NCBI RefSeq assembly: GCF_003463065.1
Contig: NZ_QSCM01000005.1
Span: 186,001-250,000 of the forward strand
From: Blautia sp. OF03-15BH
Lineage (GTDB): Bacteria; Bacillota; Clostridia; Lachnospirales; Lachnospiraceae
DNA: 64,000 nt
Direction of reading: 5' to 3'
In this document: piece by piece, positions 27,001 to 36,094 of the stretch
Position numbering within the stretch: position 1 is the stretch's first letter
Layout of the letters: each line of letters starts with the position of its first letter
Notes under the pieces: model-generated
Databases searched by the model: none
Told to the model about the DNA's origin: nothing
What the model saw: only the letters and a program-made list of their open reading frames with translations
Made by a program: the position numbers and the translations under genes

Positions 27001-27120
27001 TATAATCCAATGTGTCCAAAACGACAACCGCAAATAGCGCAGAAAACCGGACAGGGGTCATTCAGGGCTCCTGTTTTCCCACGTCAGAGCAGAGATCTGT
27101 CCCGGTTTTCCGGTTTTAGC
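27001..27120 (+). other. Structured intergenic leader upstream of V-ATPase promoter
   Basis: TATAAT (27001-27006) with TTTCAA 16 bp before it forms a possible plus-strand promoter. Downstream AAAACCGGACAG and CTGTCCCGGTTTT pair imperfectly. It could be a long leader of the V-ATPase mRNA or a separate RNA. Confidence 0.3.
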
Positions 27121-27174
27121 TGTTTGTATAGGAATGACCATTATTCATTTTTAGATTTTTAGCTATTATTATCC

Positions 27175-27202
27175 TTGCATTTTTAAAAAGAAAAGGTATG
27201 AT
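27175..27202 (+). promoter_or_regulatory. Promoter of V-ATPase operon
   Basis: TTGCAT (27175-27180), 16 bp, TATGAT (27197-27202), about 60 bp before the first ATPase gene. Confidence 0.65.
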
Positions 27203-27267
27203 AATAGAGAACTGTGTAAAAAGCTTCTGAAAGCAGACACAGGAAAGAAAAGAGAAGGAGGTATAGA

Positions 27268-27579
27268 ATGGATACAATCGTTAACAAGATCTCGGAAATT
27301 GAGACCGCAGCTGTCAAGATCATGAACGAATCCGCCCTTCAAAAGAAAGAACTGGATGAAGAATCCAAACAGCGAATGGATGCATACGATGCTGACGTGG
27401 ATCAGAAGACGGAAGCAAAGCTTGCCGATATCCGTGCCAGCCTGGAAAAAGAGAAACAAGCAGAGCTTTCTTCCCTGAAAGAGGCCGCTGCCAGGACGAT
27501 CCTGAATCTGGAAAAGGAATATGCAGAGAATCATGAGACACTGGCTGCAGGCATATTAAAACAGATGATCGAGGGATAA
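27268..27579 (+). CDS. V-type ATPase peripheral-stalk subunit (NtpF/subunit H-like)
   Basis: A 103-residue, highly charged, almost wholly coiled-coil protein (VNKISEIETAAVKIMNESALQ, KLADIRASLEKEKQAELSSL). This is the form of the peripheral-stalk G/H subunit that pairs with subunit E. It opens the ATPase operon and ends three bases before subunit C. Ribosome site AAGGAGG. Confidence 0.82.
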   Translation: MDTIVNKISEIETAAVKIMNESALQKKELDEESKQRMDAYDADVDQKTEAKLADIRASLEKEKQAELSSLKEAAARTILNLEKEYAENHETLAAGILKQMIEG

Positions 27580-27582
27580 GCT

Positions 27583-28623
27583 ATGGGAAAACTGTTATCT
27601 TACAGTGGAACGACCACAAAGATCCGTGCCATCAAAAGCCGTCTTCTGACCCGGAAGGATTATGAGACACTGGCTGCCATGCCGACAGTCACTGGTGCAC
27701 TGGCCTATCTGAAACAGAAGCCCTCCTATCAGGAACTCTTCGCCGGACTGGATGAAAGTACCCTGCACCGGAGTCAGGTAGAGCAGATCCTCACCTATTC
27801 TGTTTATGCGGATTTCCAGAAGATCTATCGTTTTTCCACCGTACAGCAGAGAGCCTTTATGGATCTCTATTTTGGCCGGTATGAGATCGCCATCATGAAG
27901 CGTTCCCTTCGGATGCTTTTTGACCACAGGGATGTTTCTACAGATCTGACGATCTTTACAGACTTTTTTAATCATCATTCAGACCTGGATCTGAACAAAC
28001 TTTCCGCCAGCCAGACCATCGATGAATTTGTCGAGAATCTGAAGGGAAGCATTTATTACGAGCCTATGAAACGTCTTTCGGACATTGAATCGCCGACCCT
28101 CTGGGATTATGAAATGGCACTCGATCTTTTCTATTTCGGCTGGTTCTGGAAAAATGGCCAGAAGATCTTCAAGGACAAGGAAGACCGGAAAATCTTCATG
28201 GAAGCCTATGGCGTGAAGATCGATCTTCTGAACATGCAGTGGATCTACCGTTCCAAGAAGTATTATCATATGGAAAACAGCAGCATCTACGCACACCTCA
28301 TCCCGGTGACTTACCATCTCACCCAGCAGAGCATCAAGGATCTGGTGGAGGCGGGAAATCAGGATGAGCTGACTGCCGCAGTCAGAAAGACCTATTACGG
28401 AAAACGTTATCCGGAGCTTACACCGCACAATCTGGATCAGTATTACACAGAGATCCGCCATAAGATCCAGAGTAAGGAATCCAGAAACAATCCGTATTCT
28501 GTCGCAACGATGATCTCTTATCTCTACGAGAAGGAGCATGAGGTTGACAGACTTACTACCATTCTGGAGTGTGTCCGTTACGGACTGCCCCAGGAGGAAA
28601 TTGCAAAATATATAAATAACTAA
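27583..28623 (+). CDS. ntpC: V-type ATPase subunit C (d)
   Basis: A 346-residue central-stalk socket subunit: SGTTTKIRAIKSRLLT at the start and SVATMISYLYEKEHEVDRLTTILECVRYG at the end. It caps the membrane ring and connects the rotor shaft. Here it lies before subunits I and K instead of after E as in Enterococcus hirae. Confidence 0.92.
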   Translation: MGKLLSYSGTTTKIRAIKSRLLTRKDYETLAAMPTVTGALAYLKQKPSYQELFAGLDESTLHRSQVEQILTYSVYADFQKIYRFSTVQQRAFMDLYFGRYEIAIMKRSLRMLFDHRDVSTDLTIFTDFFNHHSDLDLNKLSASQTIDEFVENLKGSIYYEPMKRLSDIESPTLWDYEMALDLFYFGWFWKNGQKIFKDKEDRKIFMEAYGVKIDLLNMQWIYRSKKYYHMENSSIYAHLIPVTYHLTQQSIKDLVEAGNQDELTAAVRKTYYGKRYPELTPHNLDQYYTEIRHKIQSKESRNNPYSVATMISYLYEKEHEVDRLTTILECVRYGLPQEEIAKYINN

Positions 28624-28639
28624 GAAAGGGGGTGGGTTC

Positions 28640-30577
28640 GTGATTGAGAAGATGAAATTTTTAAGTATCACGGGACCAAAGGCCGATATCGACCGTGTGG
28701 TAAACCAGTACTTATCGAAGTATGAGATTCATCTGGAAAATGCCCTTTCCGAGCTGAAAACGGTGGAAGAGCTCCGGCCGTTCATGGAGATCAATCCTTA
28801 TAAGGAGCTTCGGAACAAGGCAAATGAGTTTGTCGGCCAGCTTTCCCAGCCGGTTTCCGAGGAAACCGGAAGCATGGATGTGGACACAGCGGTAAAAACC
28901 ATTCAGGAACTGAGTGAGTATGCTGCAAATTTCCAGGAGAAACGTACGGAGCTTTCCAAAAAGCACGAGGAACTCCTTTCCTCTCTGCAGTGGATTGAGC
29001 CGTTTCTGAATTTCGACTTCAACATCCATGAGGTGTTTGGTTTCAAATTTGTCAAATACCGTTTTGGAAAGATCGCTCACGAATACTACGAAAAATTTGA
29101 AAAATACGTCTATGACAATCTGGACACCGTATTTTTCAAATGTGCTTCTGATGAACAGTACGTCTGGGGAGTTTACTTTGTTCCTGCCACACAGGCAGTC
29201 AAGGTAGACGCTGTGTACAGCTCCCTGCATTTTGAGAGAATGCGTATTCCCGATGAATATGAGGGAACCCCCGAGGAAGCCGTTTCCAAACTGAAAAAAG
29301 ACCTGGCTTCCATTGACGAGCAGCTCAAGAACTGTCAGGCAGAGGTCGGAAAGAAGCTGGAGAGCAGACGGAGCGACCTTCTGAAAGCCAGAAATACCCT
29401 GGAGAGCCTTTCCACCAACTTTGATGTGAGAAAGCTTGCTGCCTGCACCAAGGCAAAAAATGACAAACAGGTCTTCTACATCCTCTGCGGATGGATGACC
29501 GAAAAGGATGCAGCCCGCTTCCAGAAGGATATTGAGGATGACATCAATCTTTACTGTATCCTGGAGGACGATGAAAACAACATCCTGAATCAGCCGCCTA
29601 CCAAGCTGAAAAACCCGAAGCTGTTCAAACCCTTCGAGATGTACATCCGGATGTACGGACTGCCTGCTTACAATGAGATCGATCCGACCATCTTTGTGGC
29701 CATCACCTATTCTCTGATTTTCGGAGCCATGTTCGGTGATGCGGGCCAGGGACTCTGCCTCCTGATCGGTGGTTTCCTGCTGTATAAATTCAAAAAGATC
29801 GATCTGGCAGCCATCATCAGCTGTGCCGGCTTCTTCTCCACGATCTTCGGATTCCTGTACGGAAGCTTCTTCGGTTTCGAGGATGTGCTCCCTGCCCTGT
29901 GGCTGAAGCCCATGAATCAAATGATGACCGTTCCGTTTATCGGAAAACTGAATACCGTCTTCATCGTAGCAGTCGGTTTCGGTATGTTCCTGATCCTGGT
30001 GGCCATGATCATGCATATCATCAACGGCATCAAAGCCCATGATCCTGAGAGCGCCTGGTTTGATACCAACGGTCTGGCCGGTCTGGTATTCTACGGAGCC
30101 GTTGTGGCAGTGATCGCTCTTATCATGACCGGTAAAAAAATGCCGGCAGCCATCGTGCTTGTGATTATGTTTGTAGTTCCCCTTCTTGTCATTGCATTTA
30201 AAGAGCCTCTGGCAAAGCTGGTGGAGCATAAGGCAGACGTGATGCCGAAAGAAAAAGGCATGTTCGTCGTACAGACAATTTTTGAACTCTTTGAGGTGCT
30301 CTTAAGCTACTTCTCCAACACCATTTCCTTCGTCCGTGTGGGTGCCTTCGCAGTCAGCCACGCAGCCATGATGGAGGTTGTACTGATGCTGGCAGGCGCG
30401 GAAGCCGGTTCACCGAACTGGATCGTTGTGATCCTCGGAAACCTGTTCGTCTGCGGTATGGAAGGTCTGATCGTCGGAATTCAGGTACTCCGTCTGGAAT
30501 ACTATGAGATGTTCAGCCGTTTCTACAAAGGTACCGGCCGGGAATTTGTTCCCTTCCGGAAAATAGAAAAAAACTAA
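28640..30577 (+). CDS. ntpI: V-type ATPase subunit I (a)
   Basis: A 645-residue stator subunit: a soluble N-terminal half with coiled coils (about 1-350) and seven or so membrane segments in the C-terminal half (YSLIFGAMFGDAGQGLCLLIGG; SNTISFVRVGAFAVSHAAMM, the arginine being the conserved ion-path residue). It starts with GTG after AAAGGGGG; an ATG four codons on is an alternative. Confidence 0.94.
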   Translation: MIEKMKFLSITGPKADIDRVVNQYLSKYEIHLENALSELKTVEELRPFMEINPYKELRNKANEFVGQLSQPVSEETGSMDVDTAVKTIQELSEYAANFQEKRTELSKKHEELLSSLQWIEPFLNFDFNIHEVFGFKFVKYRFGKIAHEYYEKFEKYVYDNLDTVFFKCASDEQYVWGVYFVPATQAVKVDAVYSSLHFERMRIPDEYEGTPEEAVSKLKKDLASIDEQLKNCQAEVGKKLESRRSDLLKARNTLESLSTNFDVRKLAACTKAKNDKQVFYILCGWMTEKDAARFQKDIEDDINLYCILEDDENNILNQPPTKLKNPKLFKPFEMYIRMYGLPAYNEIDPTIFVAITYSLIFGAMFGDAGQGLCLLIGGFLLYKFKKIDLAAIISCAGFFSTIFGFLYGSFFGFEDVLPALWLKPMNQMMTVPFIGKLNTVFIVAVGFGMFLILVAMIMHIINGIKAHDPESAWFDTNGLAGLVFYGAVVAVIALIMTGKKMPAAIVLVIMFVVPLLVIAFKEPLAKLVEHKADVMPKEKGMFVVQTIFELFEVLLSYFSNTISFVRVGAFAVSHAAMMEVVLMLAGAEAGSPNWIVVILGNLFVCGMEGLIVGIQVLRLEYYEMFSRFYKGTGREFVPFRKIEKN

Positions 30578-30602
30578 ATATATTTTAAGGAGGATTTTAT
30601 CA

Positions 30603-31043
30603 ATGTCTACTATCACTCAGATCTTAATCGTTGCTGCACTTGTACTCAGCATTTTCGTCCCCTTCAGCGCTTTTCTTATCGGTGAGAGAAACAAAGGACG
30701 TTTAAAAACTTCTCTGGCCATCAACGCTTTTCTGTTCTTTGGAATTTTTGCAGTAGCCGGTATCGTATCTCTTGGAAACGGTGCTTCTGCTCTGGCTGCC
30801 GAGGCTGCTTCTGAGTCTTCCGCAGGCCTGGCTACCGGTCTTGGTTACCTGGCTGCAGCTCTTGTAACCGGTCTTTCCTGTATCGGCGGTGGTATCGCAG
30901 TTGCCAGTGCTGCCAGCGCTGCCCTTGGAGCAATCAGCGAGGATCAGAGCATTCTTGGTAAATCTCTTATCTTCGTAGGTCTGGCCGAAGGATGCTGTCT
31001 GTACGGTCTGATCATCTCCTTCATGATCCTGGGTGCATTATAA
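30603..31043 (+). CDS. ntpK: V-type ATPase membrane ring subunit K
   Basis: A 146-residue proteolipid with four hydrophobic helices in two hairpins. The second hairpin carries the ion-binding glutamate in GLAEGCCLYG; the first hairpin lacks an equivalent acid, as expected for duplicated V-type ring subunits. Na+ versus H+ use cannot be decided by eye. Ribosome site AAGGAGG. Confidence 0.93.
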   Translation: MSTITQILIVAALVLSIFVPFSAFLIGERNKGRLKTSLAINAFLFFGIFAVAGIVSLGNGASALAAEAASESSAGLATGLGYLAAALVTGLSCIGGGIAVASAASAALGAISEDQSILGKSLIFVGLAEGCCLYGLIISFMILGAL

Positions 31044-31046
31044 TCC

Positions 31047-31355
31047 ATGAAAATGTATCTCATCAGTGATAACGTGGATACTTATACCGGAATGAGACTG
31101 GCCGGTGTGGAAGGCTGCGTGGTTCATGAGCGCGGAGAGCTCCGGGAAGCCCTGGAGCGTGCCATTGCTGACAAAGAGAACGGGATCATCCTCCTGACCG
31201 AGAAATTCGGCCGGGAGTTTCCCGACATCGTTGACGATGTAAAACTGAACCGCCGTCTGCCCCTCATCGTAGAAATTCCGGACCGCCACGGTACCGGCCG
31301 GAAGGCTGATTTTATCACTTCCTATGTAAACGAAGCAATCGGCGTCAAGCTGTAA
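31047..31355 (+). CDS. ntpG: V-type ATPase subunit F
   Basis: A 102-residue central-stalk subunit: MKMYLISDNVDTYTGMRLAG at the start, GIILLTEKFGREFPDIV and LPLIVEIPDRHG. Only three bases separate it from the ring-subunit gene. Confidence 0.92.
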   Translation: MKMYLISDNVDTYTGMRLAGVEGCVVHERGELREALERAIADKENGIILLTEKFGREFPDIVDDVKLNRRLPLIVEIPDRHGTGRKADFITSYVNEAIGVKL

Positions 31356-31372
31356 AAAGAAGGTGATCTATT

Positions 31373-31960
31373 TTGACAACAGAAGAAAAGCTGAAACACT
31401 TTAGAACTGCAGCTCTTGAGGAGGCACGTCAGGAAAGCACAGCGGCCATTGAAGAACACCGCCGGGCTCTGGAGAAACTTTTTCAGGAGCATACCGTAGA
31501 TAAAGACCGTCAGGCTGCCCTCGAAGTGAAAACTGAAACGGACCGGCTGAAACGGGAAAACAATATCACTCTTTCCAAGGAGCGCCTGGAGATCAAGCGT
31601 GACATTTCAAGAAGACAGGAAGAGTTGAAAGAGACACTTTTTGTAGAAGTACAGGAAAAACTGGCCGACTATATGGCAACACCGGAATACCAGCAGCTTC
31701 TGATCTCTCAGATCCGTGAGATCCTGAAATTCGCAGGAAATGAGGAAGTTACCATTTACATTGATCCGGCAGATCAGTCCTGCTTAAGCGGCCTCACCGC
31801 TGCTGTCAACCATCCGTTGACGGTTTCCGAGTATTCCTTCAGCGGCGGCACCCGGGCAGTCATTCCCGGACGCCATATCCTGATCGACAATTCCTTTGCT
31901 GCCAAATTTGATGCAGCAAAGAAAAACTTTACCTTTGACGGAGGTGTCCTTCATGAATAA
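31373..31960 (+). CDS. ntpE: V-type ATPase subunit E
   Basis: A 195-residue peripheral-stalk subunit with a long N-terminal coiled coil and a compact C-terminal domain (FSGGTRAVIPGRHILIDNSF). It starts with TTG: no ATG is in place and AAGGTGA is correctly spaced. The 3' end overlaps the subunit A start by eight bases. Confidence 0.9.
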   Translation: MTTEEKLKHFRTAALEEARQESTAAIEEHRRALEKLFQEHTVDKDRQAALEVKTETDRLKRENNITLSKERLEIKRDISRRQEELKETLFVEVQEKLADYMATPEYQQLLISQIREILKFAGNEEVTIYIDPADQSCLSGLTAAVNHPLTVSEYSFSGGTRAVIPGRHILIDNSFAAKFDAAKKNFTFDGGVLHE

Positions 31961-33719
31961 GACAGGTGTTATTTACGGCATCAACGGTCCCGTCATTTAT
32001 TTGAAGGGCAATACCGGTTTTGAGATGTCAGAGATGGTTTACGTCGGCAAAGAACGCCTGGTCGGCGAGGTGATCGCCCTGACTCAGGACACCACCACCG
32101 TACAGGTCTTCGAGGAAACGACAGGCCTGAAGCCCGGAGAGACCGTAGAAGCCAGCGGAGATGCCATTTCCGTTCTTCTGGCTCCGGGAATCCTGAACAA
32201 CATTTTTGATGGTATCGAGCGTCCCTTAAGTGAGATCGCTGCCAAATCCGGCAAATACATCAGCCGCGGCCTTTCCGTAGATTCTCTGGACACCGAGCGG
32301 CTCTGGGATGTACACATCACCGTAAAAGCCGGCGATAAAGTCAGCGGCGGAACCATCATCGCAGAGACCCAGGAAACACCGGCGATCCTTCATAAATCCA
32401 TGGTTCCTCCGAACCTTTCCGGTACGATCTTGAAGGCATCTCCGGATGGAAAGTATAAGATTTTTGACGAGATCGCGGTTCTTCAGCTCAGTGACGGAAA
32501 AGAAGTTCCCCTGACACTGGCTCAGAAATGGCCGATCCGTGTGCCCCGTCCCAGTGCAGCCCGCTACGCGTCAAGCGAACCTCTGGTGACCGGACAGCGA
32601 ATCCTGGATACCATGTTCCCGATCGCCAAAGGCGGTACGGCAGCCATCCCGGGAGGATTCGGAACCGGTAAGACCATGACCCAGCATCAGATCGCAAAAT
32701 GGGCCAATGCCGATATCATCATCTACATTGGCTGCGGAGAGCGTGGAAACGAGATGACTCAGGTTCTGGAGGAGTTCTCCGAGCTGATCGATCCGAAGTC
32801 CGGCAATCCTCTGATGGATCGTACCACGCTGATCGCCAATACCTCCAACATGCCGGTGGCTGCCCGTGAGGCATCCATTTATACCGGTGTGGCTCTGGCG
32901 GAGTATTACCGCGACATGGGTTACGACGTAGCCATCATGGCAGACTCCACTTCCCGTTGGGCCGAGGCTCTTCGAGAGCTGTCCGGACGACTGGAGGAAA
33001 TGCCCGCCGAGGAAGGTTTCCCGGCTTATCTGGCATCCCGTCTGTCTGCATTCTATGAGAGAGCCGGCTATGTACAGACCTTAAACGGAGCAGAAGGAAG
33101 TGTTTCCATCATCGGAGCTGTATCTCCGCAGGGAGGCGATTTCTCCGAGCCCGTTACGCAGAATACCAAACGTTTCGTCCGCTGCTTCTGGGGACTGGAT
33201 AAATCCCTGGCATATGCCCGTCATTTCCCGGCGATCCAGTGGCTGACCAGCTACAGTGAGTATCTGAACGACCTGGCACCCTGGTACCAGACCAACGTGG
33301 ACAAACGGTTTGTGGATCACAGAAATCAGCTCATGGCTATCCTGAACCAGGAGAGCAGCCTCATGGAGATCGTAAAACTGATCGGTAGCGATGTGCTTCC
33401 GGATGATCAGAAGCTGACCCTTGAGATCGCCCGTGTGGTTCGTCTGGGCTTCCTGCAGCAGAATGCCTTCCATCCGGATGATACCTGTGTACCCATGAAG
33501 AAGCAGTTCCTGATGATGGATGTGATCCTGTATCTTTATAAGAAAGCAAAAGCACTGGTCACCATGGGCATGCCCATGTCGATCCTGAAGGAAAGCAACA
33601 TTTTCGACCGTATCGTTTCCATCAAATACGATGTGCCGAACGACAAGTCGGAAATGTTTGACGACTATTACAAAGCCATCGATGCCTTCTATGACGAAGT
33701 CATTGCCAAAAACGCATAA
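31953..33719 (+). CDS. ntpA: V-type ATPase catalytic subunit A
   Basis: A 588-residue catalytic subunit. The P-loop GGFGTGKT, the bulge domain typical of A subunits, and SRWAEALRELSGRLEEMPAEEGFPAYLASRL are present. The ATG at 31953, overlapping subunit E, is preferred to 31896 because GGAGG precedes it and homologues begin near MNKTGVIYGINGPV. It hydrolyses ATP to drive ion export, or makes ATP in reverse. Confidence 0.96.
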   Translation: MNKTGVIYGINGPVIYLKGNTGFEMSEMVYVGKERLVGEVIALTQDTTTVQVFEETTGLKPGETVEASGDAISVLLAPGILNNIFDGIERPLSEIAAKSGKYISRGLSVDSLDTERLWDVHITVKAGDKVSGGTIIAETQETPAILHKSMVPPNLSGTILKASPDGKYKIFDEIAVLQLSDGKEVPLTLAQKWPIRVPRPSAARYASSEPLVTGQRILDTMFPIAKGGTAAIPGGFGTGKTMTQHQIAKWANADIIIYIGCGERGNEMTQVLEEFSELIDPKSGNPLMDRTTLIANTSNMPVAAREASIYTGVALAEYYRDMGYDVAIMADSTSRWAEALRELSGRLEEMPAEEGFPAYLASRLSAFYERAGYVQTLNGAEGSVSIIGAVSPQGGDFSEPVTQNTKRFVRCFWGLDKSLAYARHFPAIQWLTSYSEYLNDLAPWYQTNVDKRFVDHRNQLMAILNQESSLMEIVKLIGSDVLPDDQKLTLEIARVVRLGFLQQNAFHPDDTCVPMKKQFLMMDVILYLYKKAKALVTMGMPMSILKESNIFDRIVSIKYDVPNDKSEMFDDYYKAIDAFYDEVIAKNA

Positions 33720-33735
33720 AAGGAGGTAGGATGAA

Positions 33736-35139
33736 ATGGCAATTGAATATTTAGGACTCAGTCAGATCAATGGTCCTCTGGTTGTTCTGGAGGGTGTCCA
33801 GAATGCCTCCTTTGAGGAGATCGTGGAGATCACGGTAAACGGCAATGAGAAAAAGCTGGGCCGTATCATCGAGCTTTACGAGGATAAAGCTGTTATTCAG
33901 GTGTTTGAAGGAAATGACGGCATGTCCCTGAAAAACACCCATACAAAACTGACAGGACATCCCATGGAGGTAGCTCTTTCCCCGGATATCCTGGGACGTA
34001 CCTTCAATGGTATCGGAGAGCCCATCGACGGACTGGGAGACATCAAGGCGGAGTGCCGTTTAAACGTCAACGGACTGCCTCTGAACCCCGTGACCCGTGA
34101 ATACCCGAGAAACTATATCCGTACCGGTATTTCCGCTATTGACGGACTGACTACGCTGATCAGAGGCCAGAAGCTTCCGATCTTCTCCGGAAACGGACTT
34201 CCCCATGACCGTCTGGCAGCCCAGATCGTAAAACAGGCTTCTCTTGGAGATGCAGCTTCCGATGAGAAATTTGCAATCGTTTTCGCAGCCATGGGTGTAA
34301 AATACGATGTGGCAAACTTCTTCCGCAAGACCTTTGAGGAGAGTGGCGTTTCCGATCACGTTGTTATGTATCTGAACCTGGCAAACGACCCGGTTGTTGA
34401 GCGACTGATCACTCCGAAGGTGGCACTGACCGCCGCCGAGTATCTGGCTTTTGAAAAAGGCATGCATATCCTGGTCATCCTGACCGATATGACCTCCTTT
34501 GCAGAGGCTATGCGTGAGGTTTCTTCCTCCAAAGGAGAGATTCCTTCCAGAAAAGGTTATCCGGGTTATCTTTACAGTGAATTGGCTACTCTTTATGAGC
34601 GCGCCGGTATTGTGCAGGGTGTGGACGGTTCTGTAACACAGATCCCGATCCTGACCATGCCGAATGATGATATCACGCATCCGATCCCTGACCTGACCGG
34701 ATACATCACTGAGGGTCAGATCGTTCTGGACCGTCAGCTTCATGGTCAGGCGATTTATCCACCCATCAATGTACTGCCGTCTCTGTCCCGACTGATGAAG
34801 GACGGTATCGGTAAAGGTTATACCAGAGAGGATCATCAGGACGTGGCAAACCAGCTCTTCTCCTGTTACGCAAAAGTAGGAGATGCCAGAGCCCTGGCTT
34901 CCGTTATCGGTGAGGATGAGCTTTCTCCCCTGGACAAAACCTACCTGAAATTCGGTGAAGCATTCGAGCACGAATTTGTCGGACAGGGTGAGGAAGAGAA
35001 CCGTACCATCGAAGAAACACTGGACAAGGGTTGGGAGCTCTTACGGATGCTGCCCAGAGAAGAACTTGACCGTATCGATACCAAGATCCTTGATAAATAC
35101 TACAAAGTGCCGGAGACGGCAGAAGCTTCAGAAATGTAA
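33736..35139 (+). CDS. ntpB: V-type ATPase regulatory subunit B
   Basis: A 467-residue nucleotide-binding, non-catalytic subunit. It lacks a P-loop, as expected, and carries PIFSGNGLPHDRLAAQI and the GSVTQIPILTMPNDDITHPIPDLTGYITEGQI stretch. Ribosome site AAAAGGAGG. It alternates with subunit A in the head. Confidence 0.96.
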   Translation: MAIEYLGLSQINGPLVVLEGVQNASFEEIVEITVNGNEKKLGRIIELYEDKAVIQVFEGNDGMSLKNTHTKLTGHPMEVALSPDILGRTFNGIGEPIDGLGDIKAECRLNVNGLPLNPVTREYPRNYIRTGISAIDGLTTLIRGQKLPIFSGNGLPHDRLAAQIVKQASLGDAASDEKFAIVFAAMGVKYDVANFFRKTFEESGVSDHVVMYLNLANDPVVERLITPKVALTAAEYLAFEKGMHILVILTDMTSFAEAMREVSSSKGEIPSRKGYPGYLYSELATLYERAGIVQGVDGSVTQIPILTMPNDDITHPIPDLTGYITEGQIVLDRQLHGQAIYPPINVLPSLSRLMKDGIGKGYTREDHQDVANQLFSCYAKVGDARALASVIGEDELSPLDKTYLKFGEAFEHEFVGQGEEENRTIEETLDKGWELLRMLPREELDRIDTKILDKYYKVPETAEASEM

Positions 35140-35154
35140 ATTCGAGGTGAGCGT

Positions 35155-35775
35155 ATGAATCCAAACACCTTTCCCACCAAGGGAAATCTGATCCTGGCCA
35201 AGAATTCTCTGGCACTTGCCAGACAGGGCTTCGATCTGATGGATAAGAAGCGTAACATTCTGATGCGTGAGATCATGAACCTGATCAGTCAGGCTTCGGA
35301 GATCCAGACAGAGATCGATACCACATTCCGGGAAGCCTACAGCCTCCTGCAGCGGGCCAACATCGAGATGGGTATCCATGAGGTGGAGGAGATTTCCTTT
35401 TCTGTCCCCGTGGAGGATTCCATAAGGATCAAGACCCGCAGCGTCATGGGTACGGAGATTCCACTGGTGGAGTATAAACCGCAGGCCGACGAACCGACCT
35501 ACGCTTATTACAGCACCACGCAGGCGCTGGATCAGGCAAGGCTCGCTTTCGAGAAGGTGAAAGACCTTACCATCCGTCTTTCCATGATCGAAAATTCCGC
35601 CTACCGTCTGGCTGCCAACATCAAGAAAACCCAGAAACGGGCCAATGCACTGAAAAACATCACGATTCCGATGTACGAAGCTCTTACGAAGAATATCCAG
35701 AATGCTCTGGAGGAAAAAGAAAGAGAAGAGTTCACGAGGCTGAAAGTGATCAAGAGGATGCAGACCAGTAAATAA
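35155..35775 (+). CDS. ntpD: V-type ATPase subunit D
   Basis: A 206-residue coiled-coil rotor shaft: NTFPTKGNLILAKNSLALAR at the start and the second long helix TQKRANALKNITIPMYEALT near the end. Last gene of the operon; a terminator follows at 35783. Confidence 0.94.
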   Translation: MNPNTFPTKGNLILAKNSLALARQGFDLMDKKRNILMREIMNLISQASEIQTEIDTTFREAYSLLQRANIEMGIHEVEEISFSVPVEDSIRIKTRSVMGTEIPLVEYKPQADEPTYAYYSTTQALDQARLAFEKVKDLTIRLSMIENSAYRLAANIKKTQKRANALKNITIPMYEALTKNIQNALEEKEREEFTRLKVIKRMQTSK

Positions 35776-35782
35776 AAAAGTT

Positions 35783-35825
35783 CCATGCGATGTGTAGAAT
35801 ATACATTGCATGGGATTTTTTTATT
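35783..35825 (+). terminator. Terminator of V-ATPase operon
   Basis: CCATGCGATGT (35783-35793) with ACATTGCATGG (35803-35813), one mismatch, followed by a T-run. Confidence 0.85.
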
Positions 35826-35860
35826 TATGGGGGCTTTAGAAAGCCGCCATGAAACTGAAT

Positions 35861-35953
35861 TTGAGGGGGCCCGCTCCGAGTCGCGAGCCCGCAGGCCCCC
35901 TCAAACTCCCCCATCTGGGCCCGCTTTAGAAAATAGGGGGGCTTACGTCAGAC
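35861..35953 (+). repeat. 3'-UTR hairpin repeat R1, copy 2
   Basis: Same 11-bp stem and tail as copy 1, about 85 bp after the V-ATPase stop and in the sense orientation. It differs from copy 1 at only a few positions. A further weak match to its tail end lies at 37119-37149. Confidence 0.85.
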
Positions 35954-36094
35954 TGGTACAGCGTTTTTGAAACAACCAGACCATTGACTTGTCTGATTTT
36001 TCATCTGTTGCGTTGTCGTCAATCGACATAGCCACCGCTACGCCTCATTCCTCGCCATGCATATAAAAAATCATCTTTTGTCAATGTAGCAGAA

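Noticed and set aside
14458..27267. Prophage or integrative element
   Set aside because: No integrase, portal, terminase or relaxase genes; composition and gene types are chromosomal.
28712..30229. 505-residue minus-strand frame
   Set aside because: It is antisense to the V-ATPase subunit I gene, has no ribosome site and shows reverse-codon composition. It is a shadow.
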